Source: Aldrovandia affinis (lineage: Eukaryota > Chordata > Actinopteri > Notacanthiformes > Halosauridae). From it: 64,000 bases of DNA. The stretch is taken from the NCBI GenBank assembly GCA_029706075.1, contig JAINUG010000049.1:1605418-1669417 (forward strand). The letters run 5' to 3'. The translations under genes were made by a program, and so were the position numbers. The first letter of the stretch is position 1. Each line of letters opens with the position of its first letter. The notes under the pieces are model-generated. The model saw nothing but the letters and a program-made list of their open reading frames with translations, did no database searches and had not been told where the DNA came from. Shown here piece by piece: positions 45,389-59,810 of this stretch.

Positions 45389-47507
45389 TCTAGCCTTTTT
45401 AATGAAGGATTTCTAAATGCATCCTGTGGTTATTGTCTAGAGTGCCACGGTCTTAACTTAAAGATTATGATTGGTTTGTTTTGACTGTACAAATTGTTGT
45501 TGCCTCTGACCGGAAATGGCCATTTTCAGCTGATCGGCCTCAATTGACTCTAAAATGCACATTCATGCGATGTTAATTAATAATTAAAGTTCGGTTCCTC
45601 TGCATTAATAGAACATAAGTGTATACACTTGCGTAATAATGCCCTGCTGAAGCACTGAAACTGAAATCATTACTAATGAGTGAGTTATGAAACAGTGCAC
45701 CGAACTTATTAGACCTAATGATAAATTCATCTCATTTCTAGCTAAACCACAAATGGTGTATTAACTGTGTTGTGCATGAAGGTACCAGCTGCGTTTCCAC
45801 TATCAAACAAACTCAGAAACAGCAGCAGCGCTTTTCAATTACTCCTAGTTTGAAACATTTTTATCTAGGCTTTGAAGCTAGTTAAAGTCGTAGTGAGGCT
45901 TTTGTCCTGAAGATTGGTTTCCGAATGAAACATCCGCCCTTATATCGCTCAATCCATTGCACCATTGGGTGCAAACAAATTAGTATCATAGGGTAATGTT
46001 TTCCATTAGCATTTGCAATAACTTTTGATTGTTGAAGCCATATAATTATTTAATGGAAAAGGGGCTTGTGTCATCTGTCATCAGAATATAACGTTAGTGT
46101 TTTAAAAATATTTCGGACTAATGGTCTGTCACCATGTCAGTAAATTTAAACTACCTTGTTTCTTTTTATTGATTACTTGCTACATGCCACTGTTGTTGAT
46201 TCTCTTTTATTCATCATTGAATTTAATTTGCACAAAAAAGAAAAGTCCAGTAATGAACACTTTTTTAATTTTGAAATGTGTTTTAGTGAGAAGCTTTTTA
46301 GAATTGTCAATCTTAATTTTTATTAGTTACAAAAATAGTTGTCAATTAGGTCATTCGGCAGGTCAGACTAATCAAAAATTGGAAATCGGAATCGCCAAGA
46401 AAATAGCATTCACTAAAATGCACATTAGCAATGCAATCTAATGTGCACAGTAACATCACAGCCACAGCACCAGTAGTGGCTTTGCAGACTTGATTTTTCA
46501 CAATTCCAATTATTGTTTTTATTGGAGGTAACAGATTACAGCAATTTTAAATGATTGAAGTTTGAAGTTTATAGTATAGAGGTCATTGCCAATAATGCTA
46601 GCTGATAGCATTAACATTCACCAATTATTTTAACAGACATTTGGTTGAACCCAGACATTTGCCCAGACTGTGAAGAGGATGGGCAGTGACATGCACTTTT
46701 AATTTTTAATTTTATTTTCTTATCCACTAATTATTTTGGGGGATACTGTATTTTATTCTTGAAAAATAACCCCAACTGTTCTTTTGTAAGTGGGGGATTT
46801 AATTGGACTGCCAAAGCAAAGTCTGATCCATTACTGAGAGAGAAAAAAATGAACAGAAAGGCTTAGGGGGTGACGCATTTTCTCAGTTCATTGGAACCAC
46901 AGTCATCATTTTATGAATTTTTAATACGGAGCTCTAGTTAGGCCTCTAGAATAGGGAACGTTAATGTTTAATCTTTCTGAGGGGATTATGTCAGAGCTCC
47001 CACAATGCAAAATATAGGCCAATGCATGTAAGTACCGCGGCGATATTATTTGCAACTCAAAAGACAAATGATTATCTGACTTTTACTAAATGATCCTGGA
47101 TGCTTTAAGTATTTTCCCTATAGTTCAGGATCCAGACTCCTTCTTACATGTAATAATAAATGAGGCCAGTAGACAGGTTTAACTCTTTAGACTAATAAGG
47201 CGAAATGTAAGATTCATTAAAAATGTTTTATAGAGCAACTGTTATGTTCATGAATTAGGCTAGCTACTGAACTGAACAGTCTCACCACCACCATCTAGGT
47301 CAGTGTTTTTCAGGCCTTTTTCTCTCTGGTTCAGTTCAAACCATAGCTCTTATGTCTGTGACCATTACATGTCATTTTCTATAGTATACCTTTAAGGACA
47401 TAAGGTACATGAGCTCACACGAGAACATCCTCTAAAGAGTATGTTTGGAGTAGGCATGGGTCAGAATATTCACATTTTGTATAGTATTCGAATGCCTAGT
47501 TAAAGTA

Positions 47508-47871
47508 AATTTGTTTCAGATTTTGTCCTGTTTTTAGTAGCCAATTACACCCTCTATTTGTTTAGATTTACCCTCCCCACGCGGGTCCGCTGCTCGTCTC
47601 TATGAGGCAAGCTAATTCTCAGAGGGCAGTGAACTCCGCTTCCTTCGAGACGGAATTCACCCACCCACGTTCTGGAGATTCCTTCCGTGCTTCACGGCGG
47701 ACCCGAGCCAGCTCACCTTCCCTCCTCTCCCTGGGGCGGACAGCCAAATGCCGCCCCTAATCGGGGCTGACGACCAGGGCCGGTCTGGTAGAGACGGGTT
47801 TCAAACTGTGCGGACACCATATCGGACTAGCCAAAATATAGTGCGTTAGACCGCTACGCTCTCCACCACCA
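47508..47871 (-). repeat. SINE family A copy
   Basis: Tail 'tagtagccaattacaccctc' at left, body 'ggggcggacagccaaatgcc', head end 'gttagaccgctacgctctcc' at right. Very close to 38646-39014. Confidence 0.82.
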
Positions 47872-48019
47872 GATATGTCTTTTTAAAATATTTGATCTAT
47901 TTATTTATTTATTTGAGCTGTTTATTAGCCTTTAGATTTACAGTTTAATTACTAGCAAGCACTAAGTGATAATTGAAGGCCTCAGACTGCCATCCATTGG
48001 CTATTAAATGCACTAGGCT

Positions 48020-48118
48020 AATGTGCTAGTTACCGATATGTTACTAGTTACTGATATAACGCGCTAGTTACCAATATGTTACTAGTTGCTGATATAACGT
48101 GCTACTTACTGATATAAG
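48020..48118. repeat. Short tandem repeat, about 38 bp unit
   Basis: Two full and one partial unit of ctagttaccgatatgttact plus agtt(a/g)ctgatataacg. Confidence 0.7.
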
Positions 48119-48450
48119 GCACATCATCGTCACTGACCTGTATATCTGGATCCAGCTGGAGTTCATGCAAATTGAAATCTATAGCCCCTAGTGACTAAGA
48201 TTACCAGTAATTGTAATGGAATATTCGTTATTAAAAATGATATACTATTCGAAGCATTCGAAGAATTTTGTCCTCTCATGCACACCCCTAGTTTGGAGTT
48301 AATTTAAGCAAACTTTGCAATGTTAATTCCATTAGACTATCAATTAATACTCATTTGAACTATTTTACAATGTCCCATGGACATTCATATCAGGGATTCC
48401 CTCAGCGCTTAGTTAAGGCAGGCCGGCTGAACAAAACTAAATATTGGTTG

Positions 48451-48622
48451 ATAATAATAATAATAATAATAATAATATACGCCATTTAGCAGACGCTTTT
48501 ATCCAAAGCGACTTACAGTAGTCAATGCATACATTTTCAGTATATGTGGCCCCAGTGGGGATTGAACCCACAACCTAAGCGTTGTCAACACTGTGCTCTA
48601 CCAACTGAGCCACAGAGAACCA
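48451..48622 (-). repeat. (ATA)n tract and SINE family B copy
   Basis: 48451-48476 is an ATA/TAA run; 48477-48622 is a minus-strand SINE B ('gcttttatccaaagcgactt', 'gtggccccagtggggattga', 'ctgagccacagagaaccac'). The AT-rich tract sits at the SINE 3' end, as expected. Confidence 0.83.
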
Positions 48623-51087
48623 CAAAATGTTGTTTTGTGTTTATTTACCTATATTACTTATATATTTTACAATATAGTATAGTATAAAATTGTATATTTT
48701 ACTATTATTAAATATGAAGAATGTATAGGCTAAGGAGTTAGAATCAATTGTAATAATTTTGGCCTGTTGGAAGCCAATCAATTCCTTCAGTTGCCCTGAT
48801 TGCAGCTGACCTGGAAGACCTTAATTGCATTAATTAATTGCAAAGCATTTCATTCCATAAGATGAGAAGGCATGCTTTGTGTGATGATTCATTCAGCAAG
48901 AACATAGCTACACACCTTTAACACTGTCAATTGGCAACCTTTGGTTTGCTTTCAAATGAACCTTTATTAGAAAAAATAAACGTCCTTTAAGGAACCTAAC
49001 CAACATGAGGAAATATTGGAAGATAAATAATAATAGACACAGCAAATATGACTCCTGTTTTTCGGATCTTGGCTAGCTAGCAAATTGTCCATGTCATGTT
49101 ACAGAAATACCCAATCCGACTAAATTATTGATAGCATTCACATTTAATCACCGATAGCTACAGGCAGTTTTAATTATATATATAGTGCGCTAATAACCAC
49201 AGCAAGCTATTTACATATATCAGCTATAGCATTATTTCCTGAGAGTGAAATAGTGAACTCTAACCAGTCTAACCAGCTAAGCTAACGCCTTCCTCCGTAG
49301 AGTTTGAGACTGTCATTGAAAGGTTTGGGGAACTTGGACATGCATAACACAAGTTTCTCCTCCATTTTGAATTGATTTTACCTCTCAAGAGAGCCAAGGC
49401 CACTACAGTCCCATTGGTTGTGCCCGGCTGGTCAGAACGGCCTGTTCAAATAGTTTTAATTTTGGAAAAGGGCGCAAGGGCACCAACTACGGTGCTGCGC
49501 TGACCCACGCGGTCCGTTCAGTGCAAAATTGCATCTGCTGTGCGCCTTGTATTGAAAGTAATGGCTTCCCCTTCAGCCAACCACCACCTTAGATAACAAA
49601 TTTCCTGCAGGACACCTTGCATACATAAATGCAGCTAACTGACTAAATATAGATTCTACAAATGTCTGGAACTCTACAAGTGTATTGAATGGTTTGTATA
49701 TACATAGGAATGGTATATCCTATTATGACTTGATTGACAATCTAGTGACCTACTTCTAGGTCCACTTCTGTGGCCCAGAACACTGCAATTTTGTATCTCT
49801 CCAAAAATGACACCAAAAAGCTGTCACAGGACTAAATTGCCACACCACAACCACATATAGCCTGCCCATAGCCTGCTTATAACAAGCATATTTTTCCCAA
49901 ATAAGAGCTGTCAAGCTTTGTTTCATAAGGTATATTGCATATTTGCATATTGTGCAGTACTCAGCCCACTAGAACCCGCTTCACCAGTGCAGTCTCAACT
50001 CTCATCTCTCTGGGAAAATCCTTCATCACATTTGCAAATTCCTACACTCAGCCAAGCAGCGAAGGCTGGTCTTATGTAAAATGTACTAGCGTCTGAAATG
50101 AGCCTGAGGAATAATAAACCGCCCCACCCCCAATTCATCTTGGTATGTCCCTGCAGAACTCTTTAACAATTATTTTCCTTTTTGCTCCAGTGCAGAATAA
50201 TCTATTAGCACCTACTGCTTTCATTTATCGGATTACTCCAAATTACAGCAATGCTCAAATATGAATGCTGTTGTAAAATTTTGCTTGGCATTGTTATTAT
50301 TCTAAACCTGGAATTTACAAAAGAAGCCACCGTGAGATAGAACTCTCCAAGCAGAATTAAGTAGATTCTGTAGTAGAGTAGAGTACTCTAAAAAGTCAAT
50401 ATTTTTAGGGTCTGATACTTTGAGCCAAAGGAGCATTTGAAACCATGAAGTGCTTGCTTCAAAGTGATTCAGTGAGTCAGTTATTCACTGATTTGATGTG
50501 TAATGAAGTTTGGAGTGAAGTTTATGAACAGAAATGTGCATGTGCAGGTAGTACCACATGTGGAAATGGGGTTGTGTTAAGAGGCCATGTGCTGCTGTTG
50601 CAGATTGACGTTGGGATTTATGTGCAACAAACCACCTCCTTTTCCAGACTAGGATTATCTGCTCATAGGAGGAAATTGGCATCTAATGCTCCGTAATTTG
50701 CCCCTGGAAAAGACTGCTGGCTAAGCAGTAATCTCACCACCTGCAAATGCTGTGCATTTCTTTTTCAGGCGTACAGAAAAATTCTGTAAGCCTGGAATGC
50801 GTTGATGTATTTTTAAGTAGAATGGTTGAAGGGACTCCCACATCACTACACAGTACTCGCAAATAAACCTTTTTAAAGGCCTTTCATACAGTGTTCTGGA
50901 GTCCTGTCACCCGTTCTACTTCAGCTTTGTTTAGCAACAAAATGTTTTGACTTGCCATACATGGGCAAAGAGGTGACAGATTGAGACATTGAAAACAGCC
51001 ATCCATGGAGTCTCAAACTATTTTAAAATGAAAGGTGACAAACATGCTAACTGCAGCTAAACAAGTGATCAGAAAGCTTCTGATATA

Positions 51088-51381
51088 CAGGTAACTGCCA
51101 AAATAAAGGAAATACCAACTTGAAGTTTCTAAATTAAGGCCTATGATTCTTCTTGGATGGTCCATTGTCATTCTGGAAGCGACCACTCCCATCAGGAAAG
51201 AAATGCTTCACCGTAGCATGAAGGTGATCACTCAGAATGGCTTTGTATTTATTGGCATTTACCTTGCCCCCTAAGAGGTTGAGTGGACCTAAACCAGCCA
51301 GGAAAATGCACCCCACACCATAACAGAGCCACCAGAACACCTAATTTACTCAATTGTTTCCTTTATTTGGGCAGTTGCCTC
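51088..51381 (-). mobile_element. MITE-like Tc1 derivative with TA duplication
   Basis: 294 bp. TA at 51086-51087 and 51382-51383. Ends 'caggtaactgccaaaataaa' and 'cctttatttgggcagttgcc' are inverted. The interior is the middle of the same transposase family as 3255-4372 (minus strand: FWWLCYGVGCIFLAGLGPLN). No complete transposase. Confidence 0.85.
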
Positions 51382-53970
51382 TATTCTTGCAGTTGTACTT
51401 TATTGCTGTTTATTTTGTCTACTCAATATCCCACAATGCCTCTCTATTTTTATCAAGGCCTCATCCCTTCCTGTGTTCCATTAGCTTGGCCTGTGGGCTG
51501 GGTCTGAGCATGTGACTGTGTATGCATGCATGGCCATGTGCGCGCATACATGTGTAAGAGCACACCTGTTGTCCTTTTTCACCTTCTGTGGGCCTTTAAT
51601 AATTGTCTGTTGTATTCAGTAAACTCTGTGCCCTCCATTGCAATGTTCAGCCTTTTAAAGTGACACCCCATCAGGGAGTGATTTCTCTCCCTTTTTTTTT
51701 TTTTTTTCCCTCTCTCTTCTTCTTCTCAAACTCTCCTCTGTCCAGACTGGCAAGTTTATGCAACTCACTCTCTTCATTGCTAGAGAATAAATATTTTTGC
51801 CTGAGGTGATCAAGTCATTTTTACCTGTTCAGATTTGAAGAGGGATTCATTTTTAAATGCACTTTACCAGCCTAAAATCTCAAGACCTTCACAAAATGTG
51901 ACCCCGATGAAATGACAAAGAGGGTCCTGAATTTATACGGCATGATTGGCATTTCACAATGTTCTGGGTGAACCTTCATATTATGTTTCACCGTCTGAGC
52001 GCTGATGCTCCCTTATATTGCAAAGCGGCAATAGCTCACGATGCTTGTCAAGCAAGTTGTATCATTCAATCAGCGAAATGCCTTTCACAGCACACATCTG
52101 TCTTAATGTGCTGAATATAGCCAGTGTGTGAAGAGAAAACTGGCAATGTGAAACACAGCTGGGTCCAGTCCCTGCAGAGCTGGGTGATTGTGGCACGTCC
52201 TGTGACAGTCATCACCATTGTGTTCAATTAGGTGAACATCCCCTCCTTACGATTACAGCATCGTGACGTCCGTCTATTAGGGTGGTGTGGCGCACAGTTA
52301 TTTATTGCATTCTGCATATTGTTCACCACCAGGCTGCACCTGTCTCACTCTGTGGCGTGTTAGTGATGATAAAGTGATCGACCTGATATCAAGGTATCGT
52401 ATCACTGCCAAGTGTAACAAATTAGCAGTGTTATTCGTCCCAGTCCTGTGGCAACAAGAACGTTTATAGCTTCAGTGATATCCTTGTGCCAGAAATATTT
52501 GTTTTTCAATATTTTAATCACAATTCTGCCTAACTTTAGCCCCATAATCATTAGTCTTGCCAATAAGTCGGCCAGCAGAAGATCTTGTAGAACGTAGAAA
52601 CAAAGCCAGCACTCAGGTAGAATCGGTTGGCTGTTTACTGTATTGTCACGCTGTCAATATTGATGTAGAGCAATGCTATAATGTATGCCTCCTCCTGTTA
52701 ATCCATTCCTGAGGTTCAAGTTTGTGTAGAGACTCCTTGCCTATTCTTAAATAATGTGACAGTTATTTGGGGGATCTTCAATACCAATCCCATTCAACGA
52801 GAAAACCTTTAAATAGCCTTTTGTGCCTTTAACCAGTGTATTTGCCAGCCCGCCAACATGATTACATTTCACCACGCAACTCATATTCTTTGTCGGGACA
52901 GTTTTTAGTTACTTTATACTGGTCAGTGTTCACGGACAGAACAAGCGATGGAAAAGGAATACCTGTGTGCTTGCTTTAGAGTGCAGGTAAAACAGTTTGT
53001 TCTGTGTATGATCTCCACTGCAATTTATAAATACCATTTGGAAATAAAGGGGAAGCAAAGCTCACTGTTTGCCTTGTTTAAATGTGTAGTGTTACAGTGT
53101 CAAAGCTGGTGTTGCAGCGTTTGGCGGATCTCCTGTGTTTAAGTGGAACTCTTCCCACGACCTCAGAGATCTATAGATCCTGAGACGGATGGTTGAATTG
53201 CCCTTAGAGCCTGCCACAGCGCATCCATCACCAATGCTGTAGGTGCAGCCCTGGAAAGAAGTCTGCTGTTCCTTATAATCTCTTCCCTCTTTTGTTCTGG
53301 AGGCGAGGAGGCCTAATTCTTCTTAATGAGTTTCTTCTCGGGTACCTTATTAACATCTTTGGTTGTTTGAAGACAGGAGAGGGGTGGAATTAGAAGAGGC
53401 GGTGATGGGCACAGGATCAATCTGGGTTTTGGTTCGGGAGCTCTCTGGCACGTCGGATAATTTGCATGGACGTGGCTGCCGCTTGCCAGCGTGCAAAAGC
53501 CCTGCTTGTTTTCTCAGCTGTTTTTGTTTTCCCAGTGGCCTCTGTAGCCCTCTTTGTCGCTATTGACCACTGCCTCCTTTTTTGCTGTAATATCACCTGG
53601 TTACTCCAAGATTATTCGCTCTTGGCATTGTGACAGTTCTTTTCAATTATTGGCATTAGCCTGTGGGCTAGGATCCAAGGGGATATACACAAATGGGGCA
53701 TGTTGTTGCATTAACCTCCTCCAAGCAGAATATTAGTGACATAAATGTGAACTCTCCTGGATGACCTGAGCCATATCTTTACTCTGTCTCATTGTTTGCT
53801 GACAGTTGGCCTGTGCACCTGGCCAACCAGAAAGAACCTGCACGATTTAGATCAGCAGTGAGGACATGGCGAGCTGAAGTGCTTAGGATGACGACTCCAC
53901 AAGGTGCTCACGTTACAATGACTAGTGGTGGTAATGAAGCAAGACTTGTACACAGTGCTAATTTTATAAT

Positions 53971-54560
53971 AATTACATTACATTAGTTATTTAGCAGACG
54001 CCCTTATCCAGAGTGACTTACAACATGAGAACATAAGTGCATCCACATTAGTTTTATGAGCAACAGTGACTCAGATCTGGCTAACAACACTCTCGGACCA
54101 ACATTACTAAAGTGCTACTGCAAGATATCTATGACAATTCTACAACCATGCCTCGATTTGTAAACACCTAGATATACCCAACACCATAATATAACAAAGA
54201 AACACCTGACCAGATAAGCTACATACATTTTAAAAGGTAGCATGCACCAGGGGGTGGAGGTCAGGGCGGAGCTGAGATACATTCTTCAGAGATTAGTCTG
54301 GGGTGGAAGATGGCTCTGCTGTCCTAACCCCCCTGCATGAAGTACATTCCACTGCTGGGGAGCCAGAACAGACAGGCATTGTGGCTGGGAGGACCAACCA
54401 GTTACCTTGAGTGTATCAATGTATCTGGCCGGCTTATGCGGTTTTGAGAGGGAGGGGGGGTATGGCGGAGCTGTTCTATTCACGATCCTGTAGGCCAGCA
54501 CCAAGGTTTTGAACTTGATGCGTGCTGTAACATGTAACCAATGAAGTGAGACTAGGAGGG
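53971..54560 (-). mobile_element. Probable L2-like LINE 3' remnant
   Basis: The left edge carries the tail 'ttagcagacgcccttatcca'. Upstream on the minus strand, 54286-54504 reads VLAYRIVNRTAPPYPPSL, then later LSVLAPQQWN, which resembles the C-terminal end of L2/Rex-type reverse transcriptase ORFs (pattern ...APPYL..., ...APQLWN...). Order and strand of ORF end and tail agree. Identification is by pattern from memory. Confidence 0.5.
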
Positions 54561-57500
54561 GGTGGTGTTGGTGGTGATGTACTCCACAAGGTCTTCACCC
54601 TTTAGTTCAGTTTAAGTTTTCTTACTGATCAGTTCTGGCCTCAGAGAATGCAAGGAGAAATTCTTGCGGTGGCTTAAAGATATGTGAATTCATTTGTGTT
54701 CCAACTTAATGGAATAATATTTAAATGGTATCGTCAGAGGGGGGAAGTTATGAGTGGGGTTTCCTTGGTGTAAATAAATAGCAAAAAAAAAAACCAATTG
54801 TTTTAGTTTCTGCAGGGGCAAAATGAACGTTATACCTGGTGTTATTATGGTCTGATTTCCCCTCCCCCCCTCATTTAAAGGAAGAATGGCAGCTCTGTCC
54901 CTCTATCTTTTAGCGTTCCCTGAGACTGACTTGCATAGTCTGTTTAAAAATTTGGACGGAGGCCAATATTACATTATTGAGCTCAGATTAGATGCTTTCT
55001 GCAAAATAAGGCTTTCTACTTACTACTCAGCACAATGGTCTTGCGTAACCTTCATTGTGTGTCCATCTATCAGTAATTACTGAATGGCTTTTCACAGTGA
55101 GAGTCAACAAAGTTCCATTGTGTTACTTCCAGTCTTTCAGTAGCGTAATTAGTTGATAATTGCTCTCCTTATGCAATGAAGAACTTGGCCAGATGGAAAA
55201 GTGTGCCTTTTTCAAAGGGTTTTTGTTTTCTGCCTTTGATTTTCCTGTTTTAGGTCTTTGAGAATAATGGATCAGCAAACGGAGACCAAAAATCTACCTT
55301 TTAGCGTCTTATTGCCGATTTCAGTTTTGTGCACTATCCACCCTGTGCAGTCAACTGGAAAAGCAGTCCCTAAGAAAGCCTCTTTTGTCCTCTTTTGTTC
55401 ATAGATAAAGAATTACTAGATTGGATTGCATGGCTAAGCTCTGGTAATTCCAAATATGTGTCCAAAAAGTTCATACTACGTTTTACTAGTTATTCATACC
55501 AGCAATTTTCATACCAAGATATGTGTTTCTGAAAAACAGTGTGTGTGTGAGTGTTTTATGAGATGGGAAACAAGCATAACGAGGTTTAGGGAATTCCTCC
55601 CCTCACAAACTTGTGTATTTATGTATGTTTATTGTAAAATGTAAATGTAAATGTAAAATGTTTATTGTAAAATGTAAAATGTTTATTGTAAATTCCCAGA
55701 TTCCTGCTTTGAAAAAAAAAAAATGTAATTAACGTTAAATGTAAACGTTCATCTCATTAATTATAACGGCACAACTTCATTTATACAAGTGGGCTACAAC
55801 TGGGAAGTGCATTATAGCATAATTATTTTGAAGAGGAACCACCTTCATATGCCTATCTAAACCTCCATAATCGAATTGGCTCATTAGAAATCCTTACCCC
55901 TCCACTAAAACTGCGGAGTGCACGAGACAACATGTCACTAAACATTTCATGGAGGTACACATAGGAGGTAAAGTCTTGAGCTAACCATATAATTCAGCTC
56001 CCATCTGTACTATTATCATGTAACTTAAAGTTTGCCTGTTGAATTGTGCAGTGGGTACTGTTGGGATAGGAAGTTCATAGTTACTCGTGTTTCTTCATCA
56101 GCTCTGAACTTCAGCTCCCCACATGCAACTCCGTGAAACCTTAGGCAAGGTTTTCTCGATTGAAACACTCCGTACATGTGTGGGGAGTGTGTTGGTGCAA
56201 AAGTGGTATTGTAGTTATTTATTTGGGAGACCCTGGAAAGTGACAAACTCCCGGCACAGTATAGGATGGGTTATGCCCCACCAACCTGTAACTTGCTGGA
56301 TATGCATACCTTCCAGAACATTCGGAACAAACCAAAGTAGTCAAGACTGTGACATCACGTGTCTTTATCTAAGGCAGAAGCAGACATTGCATCAGGCAAG
56401 TCTTTCACGCGTGACTGTTTTTAATAGAAACATATAGTGAACTCATCTTGACCCACATTTCCAGTACATTATCTTTCCCCAAATTTCTGGGGGCATTATT
56501 CGCAGCAAGCATGATACTTTCCTCAAGCCATCTCCAAATGAGGCGCAGGGCCTCTTGCCGCTGAGGTCAACTTTTGAAAATCTTTCCTACATGGTCAGAT
56601 AGCCTACCACACACAGTTATTCAGATGCATGCATAATTTAATAATAGGTGCACATTTTAACAGCAGGAGTGGCTAAACAAGTATGTAAATATCTACACAA
56701 TCATCTAATACGTCTGTGACAAAAGACTGAGTTATTCCTTTGTCTGGTGGATGGTGCACAGGGTTTGTTTTCCCCTGCCTATGAAGACTGATCTGATGAT
56801 GTTGCAAACGTCATCGTGTTTATTGTCTAGCATCTGGGTCAGTCTTTACCGCAGTACGACCGCAAATGCGCGGTGGCTGTGCTGCGCTTTCCTTCAGGCA
56901 CAGAGCACTGGCAGTACTGGAGGGAGGAGGAGGAGTGAGAGTGGGGGGTGGGGGTCCTCTTTGTGATGTAAGTGACGTAGGAAGCACCCGATGGTGACAG
57001 GCACAATATCGTGAGATGGCCGCACTGTCACAGGCAGGTGCGTCCCCCCCGGACCTCTGCTCTCCAGTCCGTAAGTGCATGCTTAGCCACGTGTCTTTAT
57101 ATAGTGCTGCTAATCTAACGATGGCTCAGACGCCAGAAGATCTTGATTGAGATCCTGCCACGCACAGCTGTTAAGGGCCACATATGCAGCGGCTGCCTCG
57201 CGATTTGGCTAACTGCAGAATTAAAATGGAACGGTGCTGGACTACAAGGAAAATATCAAATATTTGTTACTGTAGTGCAAAGCTGTGAAAAGGATGATTA
57301 TAGATGAGGGTTTATGACAGTGTGTTGAGGATTTACTTGTTTAATTTGCTGATGAATTGTCTCTTAACAAAACTATTGTGGAATGTCCATAGGTTTAGTA
57401 ATTTCAGAACAAATGCCATGGACCGACCTGCCTATATTTGCATTTTGCCGATTGCTGGTTCTTTTCCATAGGTCATAGAAAGTTTTCTCAATTTCAACAA

Positions 57501-57927
57501 TTGAATGTGTTCATCCTGCAAGGCTTCTGCATTGTGGTATGAATTGCAACTATCAGTCTCAGATCACGCCCTGTGAAGTCTGTTGTCAGTAGGAACAATA
57601 GATTTTTGTAAGTCTCTCTTCATTTAATAGTTTTTTTGTTTCTAATTTTACATTTGAGTCACTGATAGTTGTACTCTCCCTCTCTCATTTAAATGAATGC
57701 TATAACATTACAACTCTGTGATGGAAGCTTACAAACCCCTTCCAGGTTATGAAAAGGCATGTTGGGCTGGAATTCGCTTGGACATTGAGCAGAAAGAGGT
57801 GGAACAGGAAGCTTTAAGCTTACGTTAGCTACCAGTTAGCTCATTCTAATTTGTGTCACCAAGATGTGCTGTACATTCACTTTCGCATATGAATTCCGCA
57901 ACACTCCCTCGCTGAACCACGCAGCAG

Positions 57928-57938
57928 TGCGCATGCGC
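57928..57938. promoter_or_regulatory. Perfect NRF-1-type palindrome
   Basis: tgcgcatgcgc, the full NRF-1 consensus, in an otherwise CpG-poor stretch. NRF-1 sites are usually at CpG promoters; none is otherwise evident here. Confidence 0.45.
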
Positions 57939-58710
57939 CGCAACAACAGGATTTTGGTACTATTATGACTAAGGCAGTTGGAGAGTATGTTTACTACTCT
58001 AAAACCTCCCCCTGGATATGATTGGTTCAACAAGGTGCACTATCTATTACATAATCACTGGCGTTCTATCAAGGAATAGGGGGGTGGATTGCGAAAGCCC
58101 CTACACACGTTTAAATTAGTTTTGAGGCGTGGAAAAAATCGGACTGCTATGTGCTCTCCGTCTCTCTGGTTAGCAGAAGGTGCAACAAAGTGTAAAGCAC
58201 AACGTGCAACGTACCGTTAGCTACAGTATTGGAAATTAAACATAGGAAAAGTGCTTGGTTCCTTCCCGCCCTGCCAGCCATTCTGCCTACCTCTTTAAGA
58301 CACACAGCCCTAACAAAAGCGCCTGCTTGATTTTTTTGCGTGTGATTTGTGTACATTTCTTGTCCACGGTGGAATGTGAGCAGAAGCCATGGCTTCTAGG
58401 AGGTAGCGAGTAAGCATGCCTGAGCCTCCTGCTTTAAACACAGGAAGGCCTCTCTCTTGACTTGTGTGTAAGACAATGTGGCCGTGCTGCTCCTACCAGA
58501 TAAGATGAGCCCAAATAAGCATGCTTATTTTCAGAAGCAGTGTAGTCCGTGAGGGAGAATTGCCCCTTTTTGTAAAGCGATTTTACCTTTATGCTTTAAA
58601 AACCTTTTTATTTTTTACGTTTTAAACGTTTTAATATTTCTATTTTTCTTTTTGGAACGATATGGTGCATGTTAATTGTTTTATTAGGATTTCACATTAA
58701 GCTGCCACGT

Positions 58711-58870
58711 GGTTCTGTGTGGCTCATTAGGTAGGTAGCATGGTGTTGACAACTCTTAGGTTGTGGATTCGATTCCCACTGGGACCACATACACTGAAAA
58801 ATGTATGCATTTACTACTGTAAGTCGCTTTGGATAAAGGGGTCTGCTAAATGGTATATATTATATTATTA
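58711..58870 (+). repeat. SINE family B copy
   Basis: Head 'ggttctgtgtggctcattag', box-B 'ttgtggattcgattcccact', tail 'aagtcgctttggataaaggg', then a TA/TTA run. Confidence 0.83.
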
Positions 58871-59450
58871 TTATAGTCTTCCTGGGGTCCTCAGTTGAAA
58901 TTAGTTGAACAGAAGTGGGATAGCAACAAGATGTCTACTTGTGGGAAATATTGCCTTTGAATCCTGCCCCAAACCTCTAAAATAGTGGGTATTTGTTTGC
59001 AGAATTATACCCATGCTGACCCAGGATATGATTTGGGAAGATAACCCATGACTAAATACACAAGTTTTCTCACAAGTCCATGTCAGGTCTAATTCTTGAT
59101 CCTGCAAGGCTGGAAAGACTTGCAGCTCAATATTAGACCCTTTACTCTGCCTCCTTTTTACAGAGGGCAGCCTCAGCGTCTGATTAGATCTGTCAGCCCC
59201 AACGGAAATAACGTTTGAATGAAATGGTCGCACTTGAGAATGTCTGGCACACTAATGCTAAACTATTGACCATGGTGTTGGGGAGAAGGTAGGGGCAAGG
59301 TCTCAAGGTGATGCCCAGGGTTGGGCTTGAAGACAGGAAAGCCCCAGACCAAGAGTTGGCCATGTTTCTCACTGTCCGGCACAATTCGTAGAGTATCAAA
59401 TTAAGTTATTTTGGGGTAGAAACAAATATTGCTGTGCAACTGTACTGAAG

Positions 59451-59452
<2 letters not shown>

Positions 59453-59516
<64 letters not shown>
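59453..59516. repeat. (AC)n microsatellite
   Basis: About 32 uninterrupted AC units. Confidence 0.97.
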
Positions 59517-59519
<3 letters not shown>

Positions 59520-59810
59520 AACTCCAGGACAAATAGTGGTAGCTATGGTCACACGACATGGCTAATGGGGATCTGAATAAATGCATGAATATGAATAACC
59601 TGTTAATCCTCTATGGGAAGTGGAGCCTGACCTCTGGAGGAATGTGCTTAAAATTAAGCTCAGTGACTCCTGGGTGTTCCTTTTGAAGAGGGATATTCCA
59701 TGCAAATTGTAGACTAATCCTGGTGTAATGCTGAGAGGAATGTCAGAAAGGTGTTTGGCTTTTGTGGAATAAAGCCCTGCCTTAGGCCCCCCAAAGCCTG
59801 AAAAAAGCAC

